Assembly: GCA_016183075.1 (NCBI GenBank)
Contig: JACPFH010000093.1
Span: 1-6,974 of the forward strand
From: Deltaproteobacteria bacterium
Lineage (GTDB): Bacteria; Desulfobacterota; Binatia; UBA9968
Length of the DNA stretch: 6,974 nucleotides
Direction: 5' to 3'
The notes beneath the pieces were generated by a model, which worked only from the letters and a program-made list of their open reading frames with translations, was not told the origin of the DNA and did not search any database. A program made the position numbers and the translations under genes. Shown one piece after another: positions 1 to 5,223 of the stretch; position 1 is the first letter of the stretch; every line of letters begins with the position of its first letter.

Positions 1-527
1 ACATCCATATAGGAAACATCATCCAGCGCCAGGAGCGGCGTGGTGTAGAGATCCTCGCGCTGTCCCTTAAAATCGAACCCGGGCATGAGCACAGATTCGA
101 TGCCGAAGCGTTGAAAGTGGTTAACGATGCCCTGATTAAGCTCGTCGCCAAAGTAAGTTGCCAAAGCAACTCTTTTCACGCCCATCGACTTGAGCGCGAT
201 GGCATGGGGCTCCACGGGCGTCACAACGGGGAGCCCGATCTTCTTGGATAGATCCGCCGCAAACTGCCGCTCAAAATCCAGGCCCTTGAGCAAGAAAGGC
301 GGTGTGCCGCTTATCGTGATGATATCGCAGCCGACCTCTTTGAGCTGTACGGCGATCTCCTCGGCTCGCTCGAAGCCCTGGAGAAAAGCCTCCTTCTTGC
401 CGCTGCGAAACCCGATAAAGGTCGGGACGATCTCCACCCCATCTGGCGCATGCTTGTACCAGAAGCCGAAGGTCTTCCCCCGGTGGGTGGGCTTAAGCAA
501 ACCGATTCGTGCGCGCCAAGCAAACAT
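1..527 (-). CDS. Asp/Glu racemase-superfamily enzyme, arylmalonate decarboxylase/maleate isomerase-like (3' part cut by window edge)
   Basis: Reading the minus strand from the ATG at 527 gives 175 codons without a stop before the window ends, so only the N-terminal part is visible; relatives are about 240-250 residues. An AAAGGAG Shine-Dalgarno 6 nt upstream fixes the start. The protein opens with RARIGLLKPTHRG, typical of the maleate cis-trans isomerase/arylmalonate decarboxylase branch. SGTPPFLLKG (residues 73-82) aligns with the dioxyanion-hole segment MGTSLSFYRG of Bordetella arylmalonate decarboxylase. GVKRVALATYFGDELN (116-131) aligns with its second-lobe segment GVRRVALATAYIDDVN. These alignments are from memory. 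The first catalytic Cys of racemases and maleate isomerases is absent: Gly74-Thr75 stands there, as in the decarboxylase. The second catalytic Cys would lie beyond base 1. The family acts on carboxylated substrates without a cofactor, in the cytosol. Family assignment is firm, substrate unknown. Confidence 0.88.
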   Translation of the reverse strand, partial: MFAWRARIGLLKPTHRGKTFGFWYKHAPDGVEIVPTFIGFRSGKKEAFLQGFERAEEIAVQLKEVGCDIITISGTPPFLLKGLDFERQFAADLSKKIGLPVVTPVEPHAIALKSMGVKRVALATYFGDELNQGIVNHFQRFGIESVLMPGFDFKGQREDLYTTPLLALDDVSYMD

Positions 528-533
528 CGTAAA

Positions 534-540
534 CTCCTTT
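534..540 (-). promoter_or_regulatory. Shine-Dalgarno of the racemase-family gene
   Basis: The minus strand reads AAAGGAG, then 6 nt, then ATG at 527. This spacing is near optimal and selects the ATG at 527 as the start. Confidence 0.8.
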
Positions 541-572
541 CAAACTGATCTAAGATTTCTGAGGACCCGCTG

Positions 573-602
573 AGGCTAACAGAGAAAAAATGTCCCTGTC
601 AA
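573..602 (-). promoter_or_regulatory. possible sigma70-type promoter for the racemase-family gene
   Basis: On the minus strand a perfect TTGACA (602 to 597) is followed after 18 nt by TAGCCT (578 to 573). TAGCCT matches the -10 consensus TATAAT at three positions, including the important TA..T. Initiation about 7 nt downstream would leave an untranslated leader of roughly 40 nt before the ATG at 527. The -35 is excellent but the -10 is weak, so this is a suggestion only. A CCTCAG direct repeat with 11-bp period (575-570 and 564-559) starts inside the -10 and could be an operator. Confidence 0.35.
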
Positions 603-708
603 ATACCTAGCACCCTGCATCCATGGAAATGCTTTCCGGGAGAGTCTAGCATGGTTTAGTTTGTTTCGTTGTCTCCAGGCCAACGGCGGGAAAAAGACTC
701 CACTTTTT

Positions 709-716
709 AAGGAGGT
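709..716 (+). promoter_or_regulatory. perfect Shine-Dalgarno of the 27-residue small ORF
   Basis: AAGGAGGT is fully complementary to the anti-Shine-Dalgarno end of 16S rRNA and sits 6 nt before the ATG at 723. It is the strongest ribosome-binding site in the window and the main reason to accept the very short ORF that follows. An in-frame TAA (708-710) overlaps it, so the ORF cannot extend upstream. Confidence 0.75.
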
Positions 717-722
717 ATCCCG

Positions 723-806
723 ATGGTTCTGGTTCCTGTGTTGGGTATCCTTGTGCTGCTGGCAATCATCTTCTACCTCGCTTGGTGGGAAGCCTACAGA
801 AAATAA
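723..806 (+). CDS. putative 27-residue single-pass membrane peptide
   Basis: The ORF runs ATG to TAA with 27 codons. It begins MVLVPVLGILVLL, continues through a run of hydrophobic residues, and ends in an aromatic belt and charged tail, LAWWEAYRK. This gives one predicted helix of about 20 residues (2-21) with interfacial Trp/Tyr and a C-terminal Arg-Lys, which by the positive-inside rule suggests a cytoplasmic C-terminus. Support comes from the perfect AAGGAGGT at 6-nt spacing and the coherent membrane-peptide composition. It resembles in size and character the tiny accessory subunits of membrane complexes (KdpF or CydX kind), but shows no motif that identifies it and no partner gene lies beside it. 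It is divergent from the racemase gene and 279 nt upstream of the MoxR gene on the same strand, so it could be monocistronic. Function unknown; translation is likely but unproven. Confidence 0.62.
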   Translation: MVLVPVLGILVLLAIIFYLAWWEAYRK

Positions 807-840
807 CCGGGAGGGCTCTCAGCCGAGAAAAAACGGGCTC

Positions 841-862
841 GTTGGCGCGAGCACGCGCCGGC
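841..862 (+). repeat. stem-loop downstream of the small ORF
   Basis: GGCGCG (844-849), loop AGCA and CGCGCC (854-859) pair perfectly. Two G-T wobbles and one more G-C pair extend the stem to 9 bp (841-862). It starts 35 nt after the small-ORF stop. No T-tract follows, so it could protect an mRNA end or act in a Rho-dependent context but is not a canonical intrinsic terminator. Confidence 0.4.
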
Positions 863-964
863 ATCGCTTCGCATTTGGGGCCGTTCCGTGGTAAACTCGG
901 GGTTTGTTGGCCGGTAAGGGGATGACTTCTACGTGAGGTTTCTCTGCTGATGTCCCAAACACCC

Positions 965-989
965 GATTGCATCCTGTCACGTCGCAATC
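965..989. repeat. inverted repeat GATTGC-N13-GCAATC upstream of the MoxR gene
   Basis: The perfect 6-bp arms at 965-970 and 984-989 have centres 19 bp apart, or just under two helical turns, as in many dimeric regulator sites. It lies 97 nt before the MoxR start. Arms this short can arise by chance, and no regulator is encoded in the window. Confidence 0.25.
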
Positions 990-993
990 CTCT

Positions 994-1045
994 GCCGGCT
1001 TTCCGGGTTTTCGGCCTCCTCCTGGAAACCGCTTGCCGATCCGGC
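994..1045 (+). repeat. imperfect nested stem in the MoxR leader
   Basis: TTTCCGGG (1000-1007) can pair with CCTGGAAA (1021-1028) over 8 bp, including one G-T wobble, around a 13-nt loop. Outer arms GCCGG (994-998) and CCGGC (1041-1045) could close a larger structure. It matches no riboswitch class that I recognise. Confidence 0.25.
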
Positions 1046-1085
1046 TCTTAGTTCAAACAACAAAAGCGGCGCAGGTAGTTTCGCA

Positions 1086-2009
1086 ATGCAAGCAAAACTG
1101 AAGGCACTGATGGCCAATGTTGGCCAGGTCATTCGCGGCAAAGATGATGCGATCCGGATGGCGACGGTCTGCCTGCTCTCCCGCGGCCATCTCCTGATCG
1201 AGGACGTGCCCGGAGTAGGCAAGACGAGCCTGGCGGCAGCCTTGGCGAACTCGCTCAGTTGCTCTTTCCAGCGCGTCCAGTTGACCAGCGATTTGCTCCC
1301 GTCGGATCTCCTGGGAACTATGATCTATGATCCCGTAAGCCAGCAGTTCCAGCTCAAAGCCGGACCCCTCTTCCACCACATCGTCCTCGCCGACGAGATC
1401 AACCGCACGACCCCGCGCACGCAGAGCGCTCTTTTGGAAGCCATGAACGAGGGACAAGTCACGTTGGACAGCCGGACGTACGCCCTTCCCCGTCCCTTCA
1501 TGGTTCTGGCCACCCAAAACCCGGCTGAATTTGCCGGCACCTTCCCCCTGCCGGAGTCCCAGCTTGACCGTTTCCTCATGCGTATTTCCCTGGGCTACCC
1601 GGATCGCGCCGCCGAACTGGAGGTGGTCACCGGGACGTCGCTCCCGGAAGAACTCGAGCCCGTCATGATGGCCGAAGAGGTGGTTGAAATGCAGACGCGA
1701 ACGGAGAAGGTCCGAGTGGAGGCAAGCCTGGTCGACTACATTTTGGACATTGTATCCGCCACGCGCAACTCGACCGCCGTTTCTCTCGGGGCCAGCCCTC
1801 GCGGCGCCAAATCGCTCTACCGCGCAGCCCAGGCGCTCGCCTTGCTGGAAGGTTACGACTACGTGCTGCCGCGCCACATCAAGGAGCTGGCGGTGCCGGT
1901 ATTGGCCCACCGCCTCATTCTCGCCGCGCCCGCAGGCGGCCTTGCCCACACGCGCCGGAGCGAAGAGGTCCTCAGGGCTTTACTCGAAGAGGTAGCAGTG
2001 CCCCTGTGA
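1086..2009 (+). CDS. MoxR-family AAA+ ATPase
   Basis: The 307-residue protein has the size and layout of MoxR ATPases, cytosolic AAA+ proteins thought to act as chaperones or remodellers for partners encoded next to them. Visible motifs are Walker A VPGVGKT (41-47, Lys46), the MoxR signature LTSDLLPSDLLGT (66-78), Walker B HHIVLADEIN (97-106, Asp103-Glu104), sensor 1 LATQNP (141-146, Asn145), the arginine-finger segment SQLDRF (158-163, Arg162) and sensor 2 GASPRG (235-240, Arg239). All key residues are present, so it should bind and hydrolyse ATP. The ATG at 1086 is the first start codon after the in-frame TGA at 948, and the residues it adds match the usual family N-terminus. Its Shine-Dalgarno is weak; an ATG at 1110 behind GAAGG is a less likely alternative. 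The stop overlaps the DUF58 start by 4 nt. MoxR beside DUF58 is a classic pairing. Confidence 0.96.
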   Translation: MQAKLKALMANVGQVIRGKDDAIRMATVCLLSRGHLLIEDVPGVGKTSLAAALANSLSCSFQRVQLTSDLLPSDLLGTMIYDPVSQQFQLKAGPLFHHIVLADEINRTTPRTQSALLEAMNEGQVTLDSRTYALPRPFMVLATQNPAEFAGTFPLPESQLDRFLMRISLGYPDRAAELEVVTGTSLPEELEPVMMAEEVVEMQTRTEKVRVEASLVDYILDIVSATRNSTAVSLGASPRGAKSLYRAAQALALLEGYDYVLPRHIKELAVPVLAHRLILAAPAGGLAHTRRSEEVLRALLEEVAVPL

Positions 2010-3067
2010 AAGCATTCGTTCAGAGACTCGCTCGCGCCTTGAACCCCAGCCGGCGCCTTTACTTTACCCGCGAGGGCTGGCTTTTTACCGCCCTCGCGCT
2101 GAGCATCGGCTTGGTGGCGGTGAACACCGGCCATAATCTCTTCTATCTGGTCTTTGCGCTTCTCCTCAGCGTGGTGATCGTTTCCGGTATCCTCTCCGAA
2201 AGAGTGCTGAGACACATTGAGGTCGAGCGCCGTCTCCCCGCGGAGGTCACCGCGCGGGCTTCCTTTCCCGTCACCGTCGAGCTGCGAAATCCGCACCGCC
2301 ACCTTCTCTCTTACTCTCTCGCGGTGAGTGATAGCAGCGATTTTTTTCCGCGGCGGGCGTTGGGCTACCTTTCTTGCTTGGGGCCCGGAGAGTCACGGAG
2401 TTTTCATTATCTCGCTCGCGTGGATAGACGGGGAGAGCATCGTTTCGGCCCCATGTACTTGAGCACCCGTTTCCCGTTCGGCCTGTTCGAGAAGGTCCGG
2501 TTGATTCGCGCCCCGGCGACCTTTGTGGCCTACCCCGCCCACAAAGACGTTTCCCGGCATTATCCCTCGGTGTTGGGGAAAGAGCGGACGGGATACAAAA
2601 AATGGCGCTGGGGAGAAGAAGTCCTGGGATTCCGACCCGCGACTGCGAGCGATGACCACCGCTTGATCCACTGGCCCACCTCGGCCCGTGTGGGGCAGCT
2701 CATGATCAGGGAATTTCTCGAAGAAGTCGAGCATCCCCGGCTGGTTTTTTTCGACAACCGCGGCGTGGCGGGAGAAAAGTTCGAATGCGGCGTGGAGGTG
2801 GCGGCAAGCGTGCTGCGCGAACTAGCCGGCCGGGGCGCAGCGGTTTCCTTCGCCACCTGGGACAAATACTTCCAGCCGACGATACGCCCCGAAGGGCTGC
2901 GGTCGGCTTTGCGCCACCTGGCGCTCCTCGCGCCGGCAACCGGGATGGAAGGGGCCGGCTTTAAGAGCTGGCGCGTTCAGGTGCGTATCGAAGGGCAGGG
3001 AATCCTCATCAGCGGCGAGCTTTCGCTTCCGCCTTCTCTGCCTCCCTGTGCGATGGTCAGGGTATGA
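2006..3067 (+). CDS. DUF58-domain membrane protein
   Basis: The 353-residue protein is the usual DUF58 partner of MoxR. It starts at a GTG whose GTGA overlaps the MoxR stop, indicating translational coupling; no other start fits as well. Two transmembrane helices (about 26-40 and 45-63) anchor it near the N-terminus. A beta-rich segment follows (about 70-190, with RRLPAEVTARASFPVTVEL and RRGEHRFGPMYLSTRFPFGLF), then the DUF58 core motif FRPATASDDHRLIHWPTSAR (209-228) leading into LMIREFLEE, and a von-Willebrand-A-like C-terminal part. The metal-site position of that domain reads FFDNRGV (Asp250) rather than DxSxS, so divalent-metal binding is doubtful. The biochemical role of DUF58 proteins is not established; a scaffold at the membrane that works with the MoxR ATPase is the usual view. 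Confidence in the family is high, in function low. Confidence 0.94.
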   Translation: MKAFVQRLARALNPSRRLYFTREGWLFTALALSIGLVAVNTGHNLFYLVFALLLSVVIVSGILSERVLRHIEVERRLPAEVTARASFPVTVELRNPHRHLLSYSLAVSDSSDFFPRRALGYLSCLGPGESRSFHYLARVDRRGEHRFGPMYLSTRFPFGLFEKVRLIRAPATFVAYPAHKDVSRHYPSVLGKERTGYKKWRWGEEVLGFRPATASDDHRLIHWPTSARVGQLMIREFLEEVEHPRLVFFDNRGVAGEKFECGVEVAASVLRELAGRGAAVSFATWDKYFQPTIRPEGLRSALRHLALLAPATGMEGAGFKSWRVQVRIEGQGILISGELSLPPSLPPCAMVRV

Positions 3068-5118
3068 GCTTTCGCTTTCTATTTCTTGTCTCCTCTTACC
3101 TGCTCATCTTCCTCGGCATGTTCGGCCTCTTCATGACTGAGGAAATCTCGCTTCCCTATCTCGCGCTCGCGGCAACAGGTTTTCTTTTCGCCGTGGCGCG
3201 GGAAGCCCGCGGCGGTAAAGCGCTACTGCCCCCGCTGGTGCAAAATTTCGTTCTCGCGGCGGTTTTTATCCATGCCTTGCTACAGATTTTCGTCCTAAGA
3301 GAGCTTCCCCTTATCGCCTTAGCCCAGTTCCTTCTGGCCCTCCAAGCCGTAAAGCTCCTCGCCCCCAAAAAGGGCAAGGACTGGTCGCTCCTCTATCTGC
3401 TGTCTTTTTTCAGCATCCTTTCGGCCTCGGCGCTCAGCGTGGAGCTATTTTTTGCCGGAGTTTTCGTGGCGTATCTTTTTCTCGCGCCGTGGGTTCTCGT
3501 CCTATTTCAGCTCAAAGGAGGAGCTGAAGCCGCGGGCGCGGATCCGAACCAGGAGCCGCGACTTCTGAGCTGGCGGCTTTTCCGGCTCATCGCGAGCATC
3601 AACTTCGTGCTGTTCGCGTTCACTCTCTTGCTGTTCGTCACGTTCCCGCGCATCGGCGGCGGGCTATTCGGGGATGTGTGGGCCAGCGGCTCGGCGGTCA
3701 TCGGCTTCTCGGACCACCTGGCTTTAGGGGAGGTTTCGAAGATCCAGAGAAACGGCGCCGTGGCCATGCGCGTCACGCTCAGCCGGCCTCCGGATCAGGG
3801 AGAAAAAGAGCTCTACTGGCGAGGTATCGCCCTGGATCACTTCGATGGTCGGAAGTGGCAAAAAAGCACCAGCGATACGGTCACCGTAAGGCGTGTCGGC
3901 GAGACCTACCGCTTGCGCGCGCCCGTAGAGCGGCGATCGGCGCTGATTCATCAAAAAATCATCCTCGAGCCCACTGGCTCGACGGCGCTTTTCGCCCTCA
4001 GCAAGCCGGTGATGATCTCCGGAAGGCTGGGCTACCTCATCCTCGACTCCATGGGAAACGTGCTCACGCTTCATCCCTTCCCGTTTCAGATCTCTTATGA
4101 GGTCCTCTCCTACCTCGAGCCCGGCTGGAATGATGAGCCGCCGGGCAAGAACTTTCTTCAGCTCCCCGATCTCCACCCTCGCATCGCCTCGCTTTCACGC
4201 CAGATCACCGCAGGCCTGAGCGATGACTATGAGAAAGCTCGCGCGCTGGATCGATATCTGCGCGAAAACTACCGCTACACCTTAGAAGATCTCCCCGTGG
4301 CGGACGAAGATCCCTTAGCGGCCTTTTTATTGGACGTCAAGCAAGGGAACTGCGAATTTTTCGCCTCCTCAATGGCGATTATGCTGCGCAGCCAGGGCAT
4401 CCCGGCGCGCGTGGTCAACGGCTATCTCGGCGGGGAGTGGAACCCGTACGGGGAGTACTACCTGATCCGCCAATCGAACGCCCATAGCTGGGTGGAAGTC
4501 TACCTCCCGGGCCAAGGATGGATCAGGTTTGACCCCACGCCCTCGGTGCCCAGAGGGCGAGCCCAGGCGCTGTTCAGCTCGTTTACCCAATTGGCCGATT
4601 TTTTGCGCCTCAACTGGTACCGCTACGTCATCAACTTCGGCCTAGCCGATCAGTACCAGATTTTTAAGGTGCTCAGGCGGCCCCACAACTGGCTGGGCGG
4701 CGGTCAGCGCGGATTATCCTTGGGCGACCTGCGCACCCGCTTTACCGCCAATCCGAGGGGATGGGCGGAGCTAGGAGCCCTGATCCTGGCATTACCGCTG
4801 ATTTGGATCGGGCTCAGAAAATTGCGCCGTGGTCGCAAAGCTTTATCTCGCATCACCCCCCATCAGGCTACCGAGCGCTACCGGCGCTTCCTCAGGCTCT
4901 GCGCTCGGAGGGGTTTCAAAAAAGCGACCGGTGAAACCGCCGATGAGTTCGGTCGGAGAATTAGCCGGGACCGCGGCGCCTTAGTCAGCGAATTCACATC
5001 CCTTTACCAGCAGGTGCGCTTTTCCAGTCCGAACGATTTCTCCGCCGACCTGAAGCAGATGGACGAACTCCTGATCGATTTGAGAAAAACCAAGCCCTGG
5101 CTGGAGACAAGATCTTAG
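3064..5118 (+). CDS. TgpA-type membrane transglutaminase-like protein (DUF3488, transglutaminase core, DUF4129)
   Basis: The 684-residue protein starts at ATG 3064, overlapping the DUF58 stop as ATGA. About seven transmembrane helices fill residues 5-194 (DUF3488-type region). A large extracytoplasmic part contains VAMRV and LYWRGIALDHFDGRKW, typical of TgpA proteins, and then the transglutaminase core. The Cys-His-Asp triad is intact: Cys430 in GNCEFF, His474 in NAHSWVEV, Asp490 in RFDPTPS. As I recall, the 44- and 16-residue spacings equal those of Pseudomonas aeruginosa TgpA. A further helix (about 570-584) is followed by a cytosolic DUF4129-type tail (about 600-680). The fold suggests transglutaminase, peptidase or amidase chemistry in the periplasm, perhaps on cell-surface peptides, but the substrate is unknown. 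It is the last gene of the MoxR-DUF58 operon and converges on the next gene. Confidence 0.95.
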   Translation: MSFRFLFLVSSYLLIFLGMFGLFMTEEISLPYLALAATGFLFAVAREARGGKALLPPLVQNFVLAAVFIHALLQIFVLRELPLIALAQFLLALQAVKLLAPKKGKDWSLLYLLSFFSILSASALSVELFFAGVFVAYLFLAPWVLVLFQLKGGAEAAGADPNQEPRLLSWRLFRLIASINFVLFAFTLLLFVTFPRIGGGLFGDVWASGSAVIGFSDHLALGEVSKIQRNGAVAMRVTLSRPPDQGEKELYWRGIALDHFDGRKWQKSTSDTVTVRRVGETYRLRAPVERRSALIHQKIILEPTGSTALFALSKPVMISGRLGYLILDSMGNVLTLHPFPFQISYEVLSYLEPGWNDEPPGKNFLQLPDLHPRIASLSRQITAGLSDDYEKARALDRYLRENYRYTLEDLPVADEDPLAAFLLDVKQGNCEFFASSMAIMLRSQGIPARVVNGYLGGEWNPYGEYYLIRQSNAHSWVEVYLPGQGWIRFDPTPSVPRGRAQALFSSFTQLADFLRLNWYRYVINFGLADQYQIFKVLRRPHNWLGGGQRGLSLGDLRTRFTANPRGWAELGALILALPLIWIGLRKLRRGRKALSRITPHQATERYRRFLRLCARRGFKKATGETADEFGRRISRDRGALVSEFTSLYQQVRFSSPNDFSADLKQMDELLIDLRKTKPWLETRS

Positions 5119-5212
5119 CTCTGAACACAAGAGCACATCGGGGAATAGGGCCGCTTGAAACAAGGTTTTCTATGGCTTCTTTGAAGATGGGCCAGGAACG
5201 GACACCTACCAT
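5119..5212. other. convergent intergenic spacer without a clear terminator
   Basis: These 94 nt separate two convergent stop codons. Only short stems are visible: CTTG-AAA-CAAG (5154-5164) followed by GTTTTCT, and CTTC-TTT-GAAG (5176-5186). Both are 4-bp stems, too weak to call an intrinsic terminator with confidence. Rho-dependent ending or run-through antisense transcription is possible. Confidence 0.5.
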
Positions 5213-5223
5213 TCACCGGTGAA
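5212..5223. repeat. 12-bp perfect palindrome across the FG-GAP gene stop codon
   Basis: TTCACCGGTGAA is its own reverse complement. It covers the last His-Arg codons and the TGA of the minus-strand gene. With no loop it is unlikely to be a terminator hairpin. It may be chance. Confidence 0.3.

Larger units (their letters stand above)
807..1085 (+). other. non-coding spacer and leader upstream of the MoxR operon
   Basis: I find no convincing gene in these 279 nt. The only notable reading frame, 950-1051 (33 codons), lacks a Shine-Dalgarno. The stretch contains a stem-loop at 841-862, an inverted repeat at 965-989 and an imperfect nested stem at 994-1045. A promoter for the downstream operon presumably lies here, but I see no good -35/-10 pair. 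No hairpin in it is followed by a T-run, so there is no clear intrinsic terminator for the small ORF. Confidence 0.6.

Noticed and set aside
190..573. Plus-strand ORF of 127 codons
   Set aside because: It lies antisense to the racemase-family gene, whose protein has clear family motifs and a good Shine-Dalgarno; the plus-strand translation looks like a shadow.
633..660. TTTCCG-16-TTTAGT as promoter of the small ORF
   Set aside because: Only three of six -35 and four of six -10 positions match the consensus; many such pairs occur by chance.
723..806. Identifying the small ORF as KdpF or CydX
   Set aside because: Size and hydrophobicity are similar, but no kdpA/kdpB or cytochrome bd genes are present and no specific residues match, so a name would be a guess.
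661..894. Plus-strand ORF of 77 codons
   Set aside because: It begins at a TTG without a ribosome-binding site, runs through the strong Shine-Dalgarno and small ORF in another frame, and its translation has no coherent domain.
950..1051. 33-codon ORF before the MoxR gene
   Set aside because: No Shine-Dalgarno precedes its ATG, its composition is unremarkable, and it overlaps the predicted leader structure.
1053..1949. Minus-strand ORF of 298 codons antisense to the MoxR gene
   Set aside because: Its length is a by-product of GC-rich codon structure. The plus strand encodes a complete AAA+ protein with every expected motif, and the antisense product shows none.
3678..4176. Overlapping plus and minus ORFs of 140-150 codons inside the transglutaminase-like gene
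   Set aside because: They are shadows of the real frame, with low-complexity Arg/Gly/Ala-rich translations and no family features.
5083..5104. Minus-strand stem followed by TTTTTCT, as a possible terminator of the FG-GAP gene
   Set aside because: The stem (CCAGC with TTGG and a bulge) is short and includes a wobble; it lies inside the coding end of the neighbouring gene. Too weak to call.
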